Source: Blastocatellia bacterium (GTDB lineage Bacteria > Acidobacteriota > Blastocatellia > UBA7656 > JADIYM01). Taken from it: a DNA stretch of 64,000 nt. The stretch spans positions 1-64,000 of the forward strand of contig JAJTWZ010000002.1 in NCBI GenBank assembly GCA_021463145.1, read 5' to 3'. The notes under the pieces were generated by a model that saw only the letters and a list, made by a program, of their open reading frames with translations, made no database searches and was not told the DNA's origin. Position numbers and translations under genes: made by a program. Numbering within the stretch: position 1 is the first letter of the stretch; the number at the start of each line of letters is the position of its first letter. Shown here one piece after another: positions 53,267-62,036 of the stretch.

Positions 53267-55981
53267 GTGGATCCCGAGCGGACGACCATCGCGGACCAAC
53301 CCGATGCTCCGGGCAGCCTTGCCGCTGCCGAAGCCAGAGTTCGCCGCGAAACGCTGCTCAACAGGATCACCACGGCCGTCCGTGAGTCGCTCGAGCTCAA
53401 CGAGGTTCTGGAGACAACGGTCCAGACCATCGGCCGTAGCCTCGATCTGTGCCGCTGTTACATCGCTTTTGTCGACAAGCAGCGTCAGATAGTCACCGTT
53501 GCACACGAGTACAGAATTCCCGAAGTTGTTTCGACGCTAGGCGACTTCTCGATCGGCGCATACGGCGGAGGGCTGCTCAGCCTCATGGAACGCGGCGAAC
53601 TGTTCGTCGTGGACGACGTGAAGACGGACGCGCGCGTCGCTCCGTTCCGGGAGAGGTTTCTCGCGCCGCTCGGCGTCCGATCGCTGATGTACGTGCCCGT
53701 CATCCAGGATGGCCGGCTCGTCGCCGTTATCGGATACAGCTCGGTGCGCGCGGTGCGCGCGTGGACGCAGGAAGAAAAGGAGTTGGCAATAGCGGTCGCC
53801 GAACAGGTTTCGGTCGCAATGCGCCAGGCTCAACTCTTTGACCGCGAGCGCCGCACGGCCCGCTACCGGGCGCTGATGAATCGGATCAGCCGCGGAGTCA
53901 GGGCCTCGCTCGACCTCGATACGATTCTGGGCCAGACAGTCGAAGAGGTTGGACAGGCACTCGGTCTCGACCGCTGCTTCGTTCTGGCGCCAGGACCGTT
54001 TTTGCCGACGATAGAGACCGCCACGGTCCGTTTCGAATACTGCAGGCCGGGCATCGCGAGCGTTCGCGGCCTCAAGATGCCGCTCTGGACGCGAGGCCGC
54101 GAGGGCAAGGTCGGAGCCGTCGAGGAACCGCTCGCAATCGCGGACATCAGCGAGACCCCTCGCCTCGTTTCGCGCCGTAAGGCCGAACTCCTGGTGCTCA
54201 CGGAAACCCGGTCGATGCTCTCGGTCCGCGCGGTCTACAGCGACCAGATCCTCGCCGTTCTCGAACTGGACAGATGCTACGAGCCGCACGCCTGGTCGAC
54301 GGAGGAGATCGACCTGGTCACGGAGGTTGCCGCGCAGCTTGCCGTCGCAATTCACAACGCCTTGCTTTTCCGGCGGGTCACGAGCGGCGAGCAGCAGTGG
54401 AACACGACGTTCAACTCGATGACTGACGGGGTCGCGCTCCTGGAGCCGACGGGAACCATCCGGCGATGCAACGAGTCGATGACGCGCCTCTGCAACCTGA
54501 CTGCGGCGAGCGAGGCGATCGGGCACCATTGTTACGAGTTGCTGTATGGAGAAACCGAGTCGATGCGCGACGGTGGACCGCTCGAGCGCGTGCTCTCGAC
54601 GGGACAGCGGGTGCAGATCGAGCGCGACATCCCGGCGCGCGGCGTGTCGCTGCGCGAATCGATCGATCCGATATTCGATGAAGACCAGCACGTGGAGGGT
54701 CTCGTTCTCGTCGTGCGCGACGTTACTCGGGAGAGGGATGCCGAGCGGGCAATCAGATACCGCAATCGACAGTTGGGCGCCCTGAACGCCATCGCCGCGG
54801 CGACGACGCAGTCGCTCGACCAGCAGGCGATCTGGGATGGTTCGTTCGCTCGCATCATTGACGTCACGGGCGCCGATGCGGGAGCAATGCTTCTGCTGGA
54901 CGAGGAAGGAACGCGTCTGGACCCGGTCGCGACTCACGGCGGCGCCGCGCGCGCGGCGCTGCTCTACCACCGTGACCCGTGGGATCCCGCGACGGCTGTC
55001 GTGCTCGCCTCGGAAGCGCCGATTGCGAGTGACGAATTTCCGCCGGGCTGTGAGCCGCTTGGCCACCCGCTTGCAGCCGGCGATGCCGGCTTGGGATGCG
55101 CGATCTACACGCCGATCCGGTCACAACGCCGGCCGGTAGGTCTGCTCGTCGTGGCACACGCGGCGAAGAGATCGTTCTCTGCAAACGACCGTCAACTGCT
55201 GACGGTGGCCGGGCAGCAGATCGGAGCCGCGTTGGAGAATGCGCGCCTAGTCGCGAACCTCCAGCAGGCGCTAGACCGTGTTCGCGAGGCGAACCGGCTG
55301 AAGGACGAGTTCCTCGCGACGGTTTCGCACGAGTTGCGAACGCCACTGACGGCGATCCAGGGTTGGGCGGAGGTTCTGTCGGATCCGGAAACGAGCGCGG
55401 AAGAGACCAGAGAGGGTCTGTCGACGATTCAGCACGCTTCCGAGTCACTCACTCAACTCATCTCCGACCTGCTCGAGATGTCGCGAATCGAGACACGGAT
55501 GTTGCGGCTCGAATTGAACAGAATCGACCCCAACTATCCGGTGCACGCCGCAGTTCTTACGGTGAGGCAGATGGCCGAATCCAAAGGCCTGACGATCCGG
55601 GAGAGCCTCGCGCCAGGATTGCCCGAGATCGAGGCGGACTCGGGCCGGCTGCAGCAGGTAATGTGGAATCTGCTCGTCAATTCCACCAAGTTCACGCCAT
55701 CGGGCGGCACGGTCTGGGTATCGACCGAATTGGAGTCGCCGCGTTACGTCCTGATCCGAGTCCGTGACGATGGAGTCGGCATCGAACCGGATTTCCTGCC
55801 GCACGTGTTCGAGCGGTTCCGGCAGGCGGACGGCTCTGCGACTCGATCTTATGGAGGCCTTGGAATTGGCCTGAGCCTCGTCCGGTCGCTGGTCGAAGCC
55901 CACGGCGGGACCGTTGAGGCGCAAAGCGCCGGAATCGGCCACGGCGCGCAGTTCACCGTGCGCCTCAAGACGCCCGCTTAG
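53267..55981 (+). CDS. cytoplasmic multi-GAF/PAS sensor histidine kinase
   Basis: A 904-residue sensor kinase without transmembrane segments. GAF domains at ~45-190, ~205-368 and ~505-665 ('LQQAL' linker after), with a PAS domain at ~370-500 ('NTTFNSMTDGVALLEPTG'). HisKA follows with phospho-acceptor His688 in 'FLATVSHELRTPLTAI', then HATPase_c with N-box 'WNLLVNSTKFTP', G1 'VRDDGVGIEPDFLPHVFERF' region and G2 'YGGLGIGLSLVRSLVEAHGG'. All boxes look intact. It is an orphan: no response regulator is adjacent, so its partner is elsewhere. Ligands of the GAF domains are unknown. The GTG start has a loose aggtga site. Confidence 0.93.
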   Translation: MDPERTTIADQPDAPGSLAAAEARVRRETLLNRITTAVRESLELNEVLETTVQTIGRSLDLCRCYIAFVDKQRQIVTVAHEYRIPEVVSTLGDFSIGAYGGGLLSLMERGELFVVDDVKTDARVAPFRERFLAPLGVRSLMYVPVIQDGRLVAVIGYSSVRAVRAWTQEEKELAIAVAEQVSVAMRQAQLFDRERRTARYRALMNRISRGVRASLDLDTILGQTVEEVGQALGLDRCFVLAPGPFLPTIETATVRFEYCRPGIASVRGLKMPLWTRGREGKVGAVEEPLAIADISETPRLVSRRKAELLVLTETRSMLSVRAVYSDQILAVLELDRCYEPHAWSTEEIDLVTEVAAQLAVAIHNALLFRRVTSGEQQWNTTFNSMTDGVALLEPTGTIRRCNESMTRLCNLTAASEAIGHHCYELLYGETESMRDGGPLERVLSTGQRVQIERDIPARGVSLRESIDPIFDEDQHVEGLVLVVRDVTRERDAERAIRYRNRQLGALNAIAAATTQSLDQQAIWDGSFARIIDVTGADAGAMLLLDEEGTRLDPVATHGGAARAALLYHRDPWDPATAVVLASEAPIASDEFPPGCEPLGHPLAAGDAGLGCAIYTPIRSQRRPVGLLVVAHAAKRSFSANDRQLLTVAGQQIGAALENARLVANLQQALDRVREANRLKDEFLATVSHELRTPLTAIQGWAEVLSDPETSAEETREGLSTIQHASESLTQLISDLLEMSRIETRMLRLELNRIDPNYPVHAAVLTVRQMAESKGLTIRESLAPGLPEIEADSGRLQQVMWNLLVNSTKFTPSGGTVWVSTELESPRYVLIRVRDDGVGIEPDFLPHVFERFRQADGSATRSYGGLGIGLSLVRSLVEAHGGTVEAQSAGIGHGAQFTVRLKTPA

Positions 55982-56074
55982 AGCACCCTCCCGGGTTGGA
56001 AGCGAGGGCCTGACCGGCCATCGAAGGCGCTCCTTGTCGCAATCCCTGCCTCTCGCCGCTCGGGGCTTTACGGG

Positions 56075-56509
56075 CTATATCACTCGCGTCGAGATTGTCG
56101 CGTCCTCGAAATTCAACAACGGGCGCCGGTACCTGAGAATTCGCCGAGTGAATGGAGCCTCGGCGGCCAACGTCGACTCGACCAGCAACCGCACCTTGTC
56201 GTCAGTCCGGATGTCGACACCAAGTATCTCAACCGGCGCGTAGCCCGCGCACTCGACGACTACCGTATAGACCCCGGGACGGACGCCAACGTGCGAGAAC
56301 CGGCCGTGATCGTCGGTGACGAGCGTGAGCTTTCGCCGACTGTCGATGCGTTGCAGAGTGATCGTCGCGCCGGCCACCGGGTTTCGCGTCCCTTCGACGG
56401 TCACTCGACCAGTGAGAATCCCGGGACTCTGGGCATCCACGACGAGTGGGAGCGCCGCGATCGTCGCAGAAACTGCACAGAGGGCCCACGCAAGACCGCG
56501 ATATCCCAT
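56075..56509 (-). CDS. small exported carboxypeptidase-regulatory-like protein
   Basis: A 144-residue exported protein. Signal peptide (to ~residue 27, 'VDAQS') followed by a single beta-sandwich of the carboxypeptidase-regulatory-like type ('LTGRVTVEGTRNPVAGATI', 'DDHGRFSHVGVRPGVYTVVV', 'CAGYAPVEILGVDIR'). Such domains usually form the N-terminus of larger receptors; here it is stand-alone with a short basic C-terminal tail. ATG 56509 has a strong ggagga site. It is divergent from tgt with 64 bp between starts. Confidence 0.82.
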   Translation of the reverse strand: MGYRGLAWALCAVSATIAALPLVVDAQSPGILTGRVTVEGTRNPVAGATITLQRIDSRRKLTLVTDDHGRFSHVGVRPGVYTVVVECAGYAPVEILGVDIRTDDKVRLLVESTLAAEAPFTRRILRYRRPLLNFEDATISTRVI

Positions 56510-56573
56510 CGGTTTTCCTCCCGTGACCGGCTCCGCTAGACTCTCGCCCTTCGAGTTTCCGCGCGCCTCGCAT

Positions 56574-57755
56574 ATGTCGTCAAACGCACATTCCAGAACG
56601 TCGCAGGGGGCGTTCCCTTTCGAGATTCTCGCGCGCGATTCGAAAACGAACGCTCGCGTCGGACGGCTAGAGACGCCGCACGGAGTCATCGAGACACCGG
56701 TTTTCATGCCAGTGGGCACGCACGGGACGGTGAAAGGCGCGTCCGCATCGGTGCTCGAGGAGATTGGCGCGTCCGTCATTCTCGGCAACACCTACCATCT
56801 GATGTTGCGTCCTGGCGAGGAGACCGTTGCCGAACTCGGGGGGTTGCACGGTTTCGCAGGGTGGCGAAGGCCGATCCTGACCGATTCCGGAGGGTTTCAG
56901 GTCTTCAGTCTCGCAGGAATGCGAAAGCTGGACGAACGTGGAGTCGAGTTCCGGTCTCACCTGGACGGATCGCGCCATTTTCTCAGTCCCGAACGCGCGA
57001 TGGAGGTTCAATCGCGACTCGGGGCTGACATATGTATGGCCTTCGACGAATGCCCTCCGCATCCGATCGGCGAGGCAGGCGCCCGTGCTTCGATGGAGTT
57101 GACTCTGCGATGGGCCGAGCGCTCGGCGGCGGCGTTCGGCCAGGAGCGATTGCGCCGGTCCGAAGCCGGGTTGCCTCCGCAGGCGCTGTTCGGAATCGTG
57201 CAGGGATCGACCTACCTCGAGCTGCGTCGCGAGTGCCTGGACCGGCTCGTGGGGACAGGTTTCGACGGGTATGCGATCGGCGGGCTTTCCGTGGGCGAGC
57301 CGAAGCAGGCGATGTACGACATTACCGCTGAAGTCGCGCCGCGGATGCCCGATTCCCATCCGCGTTACCTGATGGGAGTAGGAACGCCGGAAGACATCGT
57401 AGAGTCGGTTGCTCGAGGCGTCGACATGTTCGATTGCGTGATGCCGACACGCAATGCCCGAAACGGGACGCTGTTCACTTCCAGGGGCCTCGTCCGTATC
57501 AAGAATGCCCGCTACGCGAAGGACGAACGGCCGATCGAACCGGGGTGCGCGTGCCCAACCTGCCGCCGCCATTCGCGCGCCTACCTGCGTCATCTTTACG
57601 CCTGTTCGGAGGTGCTCTACCCCGTCCTGGCGACCGCTCACAACCTCTACTTCTATCTTGACACCCTCAGACGCGTCAGGCAGGCTGTCGTGCTCAATCA
57701 ATTTGAACAATTCCGGCGAGAGTTTCTAAGCGAACTCCGTCTCGAACCGGAGTAG
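56574..57755 (+). CDS. tgt: queuine tRNA-ribosyltransferase (tRNA-guanine transglycosylase)
   Basis: A 393-residue enzyme that swaps guanine-34 of GUN-anticodon tRNAs for a queuine precursor. Motifs: 'LTDSGGFQVFSL' (general-base Asp), 'MAFDECPPHP', 'YAIGGLSVGEP', 'GVDMFDCVMPTRNARNG' (nucleophilic Asp), and the zinc site 'CACPTC' with downstream Cys and His. Full family length. ATG 56574 is chosen for normal length; the frame extends further upstream into the divergent gene. It heads the tgt-yajC-secD-secF cluster, a common bacterial order; queA is not in the window. Confidence 0.97.
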   Translation: MSSNAHSRTSQGAFPFEILARDSKTNARVGRLETPHGVIETPVFMPVGTHGTVKGASASVLEEIGASVILGNTYHLMLRPGEETVAELGGLHGFAGWRRPILTDSGGFQVFSLAGMRKLDERGVEFRSHLDGSRHFLSPERAMEVQSRLGADICMAFDECPPHPIGEAGARASMELTLRWAERSAAAFGQERLRRSEAGLPPQALFGIVQGSTYLELRRECLDRLVGTGFDGYAIGGLSVGEPKQAMYDITAEVAPRMPDSHPRYLMGVGTPEDIVESVARGVDMFDCVMPTRNARNGTLFTSRGLVRIKNARYAKDERPIEPGCACPTCRRHSRAYLRHLYACSEVLYPVLATAHNLYFYLDTLRRVRQAVVLNQFEQFRREFLSELRLEPE

Positions 57756-57770
57756 ATCGAGACCTCGACG

Positions 57771-58109
57771 ATGCACCACTTGGCAGCCTTCATTGCCCAA
57801 GACGCCGCCCAACCCAGCGGACTCTACAGCTTCCTCCCACTCATCCTGATCTTCCTGGTGATGTACTTCCTGTTGCTTCGTCCGCAGATGAAGCAGCGGA
57901 AGAAGGCGGAGGAAGATCTGCGCGCGCTCCGCGACGGTTTGAAGAACGGCGACAAGGTCGTTACATCCGGCGGCATCCTCGGCGTCGTCATGTCGGTACG
58001 CGACGAGACGGTGCAGCTTCGAATCGCCGACGGGATCAAGATCGAGGTGCTTCGCTCGGCAATCACCTCGAATCAGGCGGACCCTAGCCCGAGCGCGGAT
58101 ACCAAATGA
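57771..58109 (+). CDS. yajC: Sec translocon accessory subunit YajC
   Basis: A 112-residue single-span membrane protein: transmembrane helix ~18-38 ('FLPLILIFLVMYFLLLRPQ') followed by the conserved 'RPQMKQRKKAEEDLRALRDG' and 'LKNGDKVVTSGGILGVV' cytoplasmic domain. Works with SecD-SecF in protein export. The gene starts 15 nt after tgt and precedes secD. Confidence 0.96.
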   Translation: MHHLAAFIAQDAAQPSGLYSFLPLILIFLVMYFLLLRPQMKQRKKAEEDLRALRDGLKNGDKVVTSGGILGVVMSVRDETVQLRIADGIKIEVLRSAITSNQADPSPSADTK

Positions 58110-58176
58110 GATTGTGGCTTTGTGGACCCGCCGGCAAATGCCAGGCGGAACCCGTGTGCTTTCACGACCAGACGAT

Positions 58177-59877
58177 ATGAAGAAAAACCTGCGCCTTCGA
58201 ACCATATTCATCCTTATAACTACGGTCCTTGGGATACTTGCCATCATATGGCCGTTCGGTCGAAAGCCGACACTCGAGGACTTCACGAGCCTCGCTCAAG
58301 TCCGCGCGAACGCGAGCAAGAACATCCACCTCGGTCTCGATCTGAAGGGCGGGATTCACCTCGTAATGCAGGTGCAGGCCGAAGAAGCGGTGCAGACGAT
58401 CATCAACGGCGATGCCGAAGTCGCAAAGGTCAAGCTCACCGAAAAGGGCATACCGCTTGCCGGCGATCCGGAAGTCGATGCTACCAACCATGTAATACGA
58501 GTCCGCGTCGGCGATACCGCCCGCATAGCCGAAGCGGAAACCGAGCTGACCAAGGAATTCAACGGTTCGACGATAGGTGGACAGGGATGGTCGTCGTCCA
58601 TTTCGGGCGACACCATCACCTATTCCCTGTCCAACGACGAAGCCCGGCGAATCCGCGAGTCGGCGCACCAGCAGGCGATGAACATCGTCCACAACCGCGT
58701 CGACCAGCTTGGCGTGGCTGAGCCGATCGTTACCGGTCACGGCGCCAAGGACGCCTACCAGATCCTCCTCCAACTCCCGGGACAGGACGATCCGGAGCGC
58801 GTGAAGAAGCTGCTTCAGGCCGAATCGCGTCTCGAGTTGCGGCCCGTCGTCGGAAGCACGCAGAGCGTCTATCCGACGCGCGAAGCCGCGACGCAAAGTC
58901 CTGGATTCAATCCCGCGGAGCAGGAAGTACTGCCGTACGTCGAGCGCAACGAGACGCCGGATCCAGTGGCCGGAGCACCAGCGGAGCCGGAACTGCCGCA
59001 GATCGAACGGTTCATGGTCGTCGAGAAGAAGGCTATCGTGGCCGGTCAGGATCTGCGCGATGCACGAGCGCTTCCCGATCAGTTCAACAGCCGGAATTAT
59101 CAGATTTCGTTCTCGCTTAAGCCGGGCGGCGCCGAGCGGTTCGGCACCTGGACGGGTGCGAACATCGGGAAGGATCTGGCAATCGTGCTGAACGGGCAGG
59201 TTCAGTCGGCTCCGCGTATCCAGGGCCAGATTTCCGACAACGGCCAGATCACCGGCAACTTTTCCAAGAACTCGGCCGAAGACCTTGCGCTTACGCTGCG
59301 ATCGGGCGCGCTGCCTGCTCGTATCGTCTATCAGGAGGAACGGACCGTGGGACCGTCGCTCGGCGCCGATTCGATCCGGCAGGGCCTGATTTCCTCCGTC
59401 GTCGGGCTCTCGGTCGTATGCCTCTTCCTTCTCTACTACTACCGCGCCTCGGGTGTGAACGCGATCGTCGCGCTCATCCTCAATCTTCTGTTTCTCGTAG
59501 CCTTCATTGCCTGGTCGGGCGCAGTACTGACTCTGCCAGGTATTGCGGGGGTAATTCTGCTCATTGGTATGGCCGTTGACTCGAACGTGCTGATTTTCGA
59601 GCGAATTCGCGAGGAACTCCGAAACGGCAAGGTTGTCCGATCCGCAGTCGACACGGGTTTCGCCAAGGCTTTCACGACAATTATGGACACACACGTGACG
59701 ACGATCGTCTCGGCCGTGTTTCTGTTCGTGTTCGGCACTGGCCCGATCAAGGGCTTCGCCGTCACGCTCATCGTGGGGCTTCTCGCCAACCTGTTCACGG
59801 CGGTATTCGTCTCGCGCACTATGTTCATCGGGACGGTGAACCGTGGCGGCCGGCCGGCCGAGACGCTCAGCATCTAG
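58177..59877 (+). CDS. secD: protein translocase subunit SecD
   Basis: A 566-residue RND-type membrane protein that uses the proton gradient to assist late steps of Sec export. N-terminal helix, then 'HLGLDLKGGIHLVMQV' opening the periplasmic P1 region, 'LNGQVQSAPRIQGQISDNGQ' in the P1 head, then five C-terminal helices with 'LIGMAVDSNVLIFERIREEL', the conserved proton-path region. ATG 58177 (MKKNLR) is chosen by homology of the start; the ribosome site is weak, so coupling with yajC (67 nt upstream) may help. Confidence 0.96.
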   Translation: MKKNLRLRTIFILITTVLGILAIIWPFGRKPTLEDFTSLAQVRANASKNIHLGLDLKGGIHLVMQVQAEEAVQTIINGDAEVAKVKLTEKGIPLAGDPEVDATNHVIRVRVGDTARIAEAETELTKEFNGSTIGGQGWSSSISGDTITYSLSNDEARRIRESAHQQAMNIVHNRVDQLGVAEPIVTGHGAKDAYQILLQLPGQDDPERVKKLLQAESRLELRPVVGSTQSVYPTREAATQSPGFNPAEQEVLPYVERNETPDPVAGAPAEPELPQIERFMVVEKKAIVAGQDLRDARALPDQFNSRNYQISFSLKPGGAERFGTWTGANIGKDLAIVLNGQVQSAPRIQGQISDNGQITGNFSKNSAEDLALTLRSGALPARIVYQEERTVGPSLGADSIRQGLISSVVGLSVVCLFLLYYYRASGVNAIVALILNLLFLVAFIAWSGAVLTLPGIAGVILLIGMAVDSNVLIFERIREELRNGKVVRSAVDTGFAKAFTTIMDTHVTTIVSAVFLFVFGTGPIKGFAVTLIVGLLANLFTAVFVSRTMFIGTVNRGGRPAETLSI

Positions 59878-59915
59878 GAGCGGCGGCCGTCCGGCAGCCG
59901 AGTGGTACTACATTC

Positions 59916-61418
59916 ATGTTTCGACTTTTTCACGACAACAACATCGATTTTCTCGGGCACAAGCACGTTTTCATCCTGGTGTCGGTGGCTATGATGCTGA
60001 TCGGCTGCGTCGGGGTCGTCGCCCGTGGTTTCAACCTCGGCGTCGACTTCGCCGGCGGCTCGCTCTACTACGTGCAGTTCGTGAACCCACCCTCGACGGA
60101 CGAAATCCGGGCGTCGCTCGAGGCGCAGGGCGTGGATTCCGAGAAAGTCACGATCCAACCAATCTCCAGCGGCGGGCGCGCCGGCACGGGGCAGGGCCTA
60201 CTCGTCAGGCTTCCGGCTGATGCGTCGACAGCGGACGAGACTGCGGGAATCGGAATTCAGAAGCGTCAGGTATTGAAAGCGCTGAGCACCTTCAATGCCG
60301 GCCAGACGAACGCCAGCGGCAAAGCGGATTTCAACCTTGCTGACGAGGCGGAAATCGTTAATGAGCTGTCTCACGCCGGCGTCGTTGCAGAAGGAGCGAC
60401 TACACCCGAAGTTATTGCCACCTCGATCCTCGCGCATCGCAATTCGATGCCGAAGGGCGTCTATACCTCGATCGACGAAGTGAGGCAGGCGCCCAGCGTT
60501 CCGCCGGCTGCTGCCGATGCGATCGTGAACGCCTTCTACGCCGGAAAGTCCGACCTGAACCAGATCGGCGGCGAGGATTTCCTCGATCTGATGAAGCGTA
60601 CTGATCCGCTCGGACTGAAGGGCGACGCAGCCGCCGCAGCCGCCGAGTACACGGCGCTTCGCGACGCGTTCATTCAGTATCGCGACAGGACGCAAAGCGG
60701 CGTCGTTTCGTCCATCGACGAAATTCCGTTCGGTGACGTGGCGCCGCAGTTCCGCGAGTCCCTTGGCGAGCGCTTCTATGTGGGAGCATTCAACATGACG
60801 AGCGCGGAATCGGTCGGAGCCCAGGTTGGCGACGACCTCCGCAACCGCGCGATCTACGTCACGCTCGCGTCGCTCATCGGAATGCTCATCTTCATTGCGT
60901 TCCGTTTCGAGTGGATCTATGGAGTCAGCGCAGTGATCGCGGTGTTCCACGACGTGCCTGTGACTCTTGGCATCTTCGCCATCTTCGGCTGGGAGATAAA
61001 CCTCACGGTCATTGCCGCCGTCCTGACCTTGATCGGGTATTCGACGAACGACACGATCGTCATTTTCGACCGCATTCGTGAAACGTTGCGGGCCCAGCGC
61101 CGCGACTCGATCGAGCAGGTGACGAACGATGCGATCAACGCCACTTTGTCGCGAACGGTCATTGCATCGGGCACGGCGTTCCTCACGGTGCTGGTGCTCG
61201 TACTGTTCGGAGGCGACGTGCTGCGGAGCTTCGCCATGGTGCTTCTGATCGGCATCATCGTCGGCACGTACTCGTCGATCGGAATCGCCAGCCCGATCAT
61301 GATCTGGCTGCACAAGCGCCAACGGGCGCGTATGCCGGCAGCGGCGGCTTCCCGGGCCGACGCACCGAGGACTGCCGAACAGGCGGCTCGAACGGCACGC
61401 ACCGCGAAGACTATCTGA
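59916..61418 (+). CDS. secF: protein translocase subunit SecF with enlarged periplasmic loop
   Basis: A 500-residue partner of SecD. The first helix (~17-37) and 'GVDFAGGSLYYVQF' are normal, as are the C-terminal helices with 'LIGYSTNDTIVIFDRIRETL'. The periplasmic region between helix 1 and helix 2 spans about 270 residues instead of the usual ~100-120, so ~150 residues are inserted (roughly 90-265, helical, with related segments 'GVYTSIDEV' and 'GVVSSIDEI'). The C-terminus has an Ala/Arg tail. Export function is probably retained, since the conserved parts are intact. Confidence 0.95.
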   Translation: MFRLFHDNNIDFLGHKHVFILVSVAMMLIGCVGVVARGFNLGVDFAGGSLYYVQFVNPPSTDEIRASLEAQGVDSEKVTIQPISSGGRAGTGQGLLVRLPADASTADETAGIGIQKRQVLKALSTFNAGQTNASGKADFNLADEAEIVNELSHAGVVAEGATTPEVIATSILAHRNSMPKGVYTSIDEVRQAPSVPPAAADAIVNAFYAGKSDLNQIGGEDFLDLMKRTDPLGLKGDAAAAAAEYTALRDAFIQYRDRTQSGVVSSIDEIPFGDVAPQFRESLGERFYVGAFNMTSAESVGAQVGDDLRNRAIYVTLASLIGMLIFIAFRFEWIYGVSAVIAVFHDVPVTLGIFAIFGWEINLTVIAAVLTLIGYSTNDTIVIFDRIRETLRAQRRDSIEQVTNDAINATLSRTVIASGTAFLTVLVLVLFGGDVLRSFAMVLLIGIIVGTYSSIGIASPIMIWLHKRQRARMPAAAASRADAPRTAEQAARTARTAKTI

Positions 61419-61445
61419 CATCGGGCAAATCGCTGCGGACGACAG

Positions 61446-61475
61446 AGGGCGGGAGGCGAAGCAGCTTCCCGCCCT
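61446..61475 (+). terminator. terminator-like hairpin after secF
   Basis: A 12-bp stem (61446-61457 with 61464-61475, one G-U, core AGGGCGGGA/TCCCGCCCT) with a 6-nt loop lies 28 nt after the secF stop. Only two or three T follow, so it is GC-strong but U-poor. Confidence 0.6.
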
Positions 61476-62036
61476 TAGTTCATTCGGTCACGACCCTGGA
61501 CTCGCCAGGCCCGGGAGAGTTCTGACCAGTGACGTTTGATTCAAGGCCTGCCTGTAAGCTGGAAGGAGTCGGGTACTCGAGCGAGCGCTTCCCGCCCACG
61601 GCATCGCGACTCGGCTTTAACCCTTGCCCCGATTTCGGGCCGCGAAACCTGCAATCTCCGACTTCCAATTCCAGCCCGGGAACGGTCGCTAAGTCCTTCC
61701 ATGCGGACTTCCGAAGGCGTATGGTCACGGTCTCCAAAGCCCTGCAACCATGGATCTTAGGGGACCCGGAACTTTCATTTTCACGCGGAGTCTAACCCGT
61801 TCGGAAGGGCAATTCCGCGCTTGACTCGACCTGGAACGGAGTGTAGACTTTGGCCCGCTTTTCTCGGGTATTAACTGTAACAAACGCATGTATTTGCAGT
61901 TTCGGAGGCGGTTCCCTCCGATGCATCGGGTGGAACCGGACTTCGCGGCAGTATCCGAAGGTTCGGAAAGCCCACGCGGTAGTAAGTTCTCCCTCCAATT
62001 CGGTAGTCATAGCGCAAGTCGGGGAGGTCTCAGACC
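61476..62036. other. intergenic region and tonB leader
   Basis: About 560 bp without a supported gene between secF and tonB. A short frame at 61529-61795 has no recognisable motif and no ribosome site, and is not called. A good promoter sits at 61821-61849, giving a ~180-nt untranslated leader for tonB with no riboswitch that I can recognise. Confidence 0.6.
61821..61849 (+). promoter_or_regulatory. sigma70-type promoter of tonB-exbB-exbD
   Basis: TTGACT (-35, 61821-61826) and TAGACT (-10, 61844-61849) with the ideal 17-nt spacer, upstream of tonB on the same strand. Transcription would start near 61856. Confidence 0.75.

Noticed and set aside
61529-61795. 88-residue frame upstream of tonB
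   Set aside because: Translation lacks motifs, signal peptide or ribosome site, and it ends just before a good promoter; treated as non-coding.
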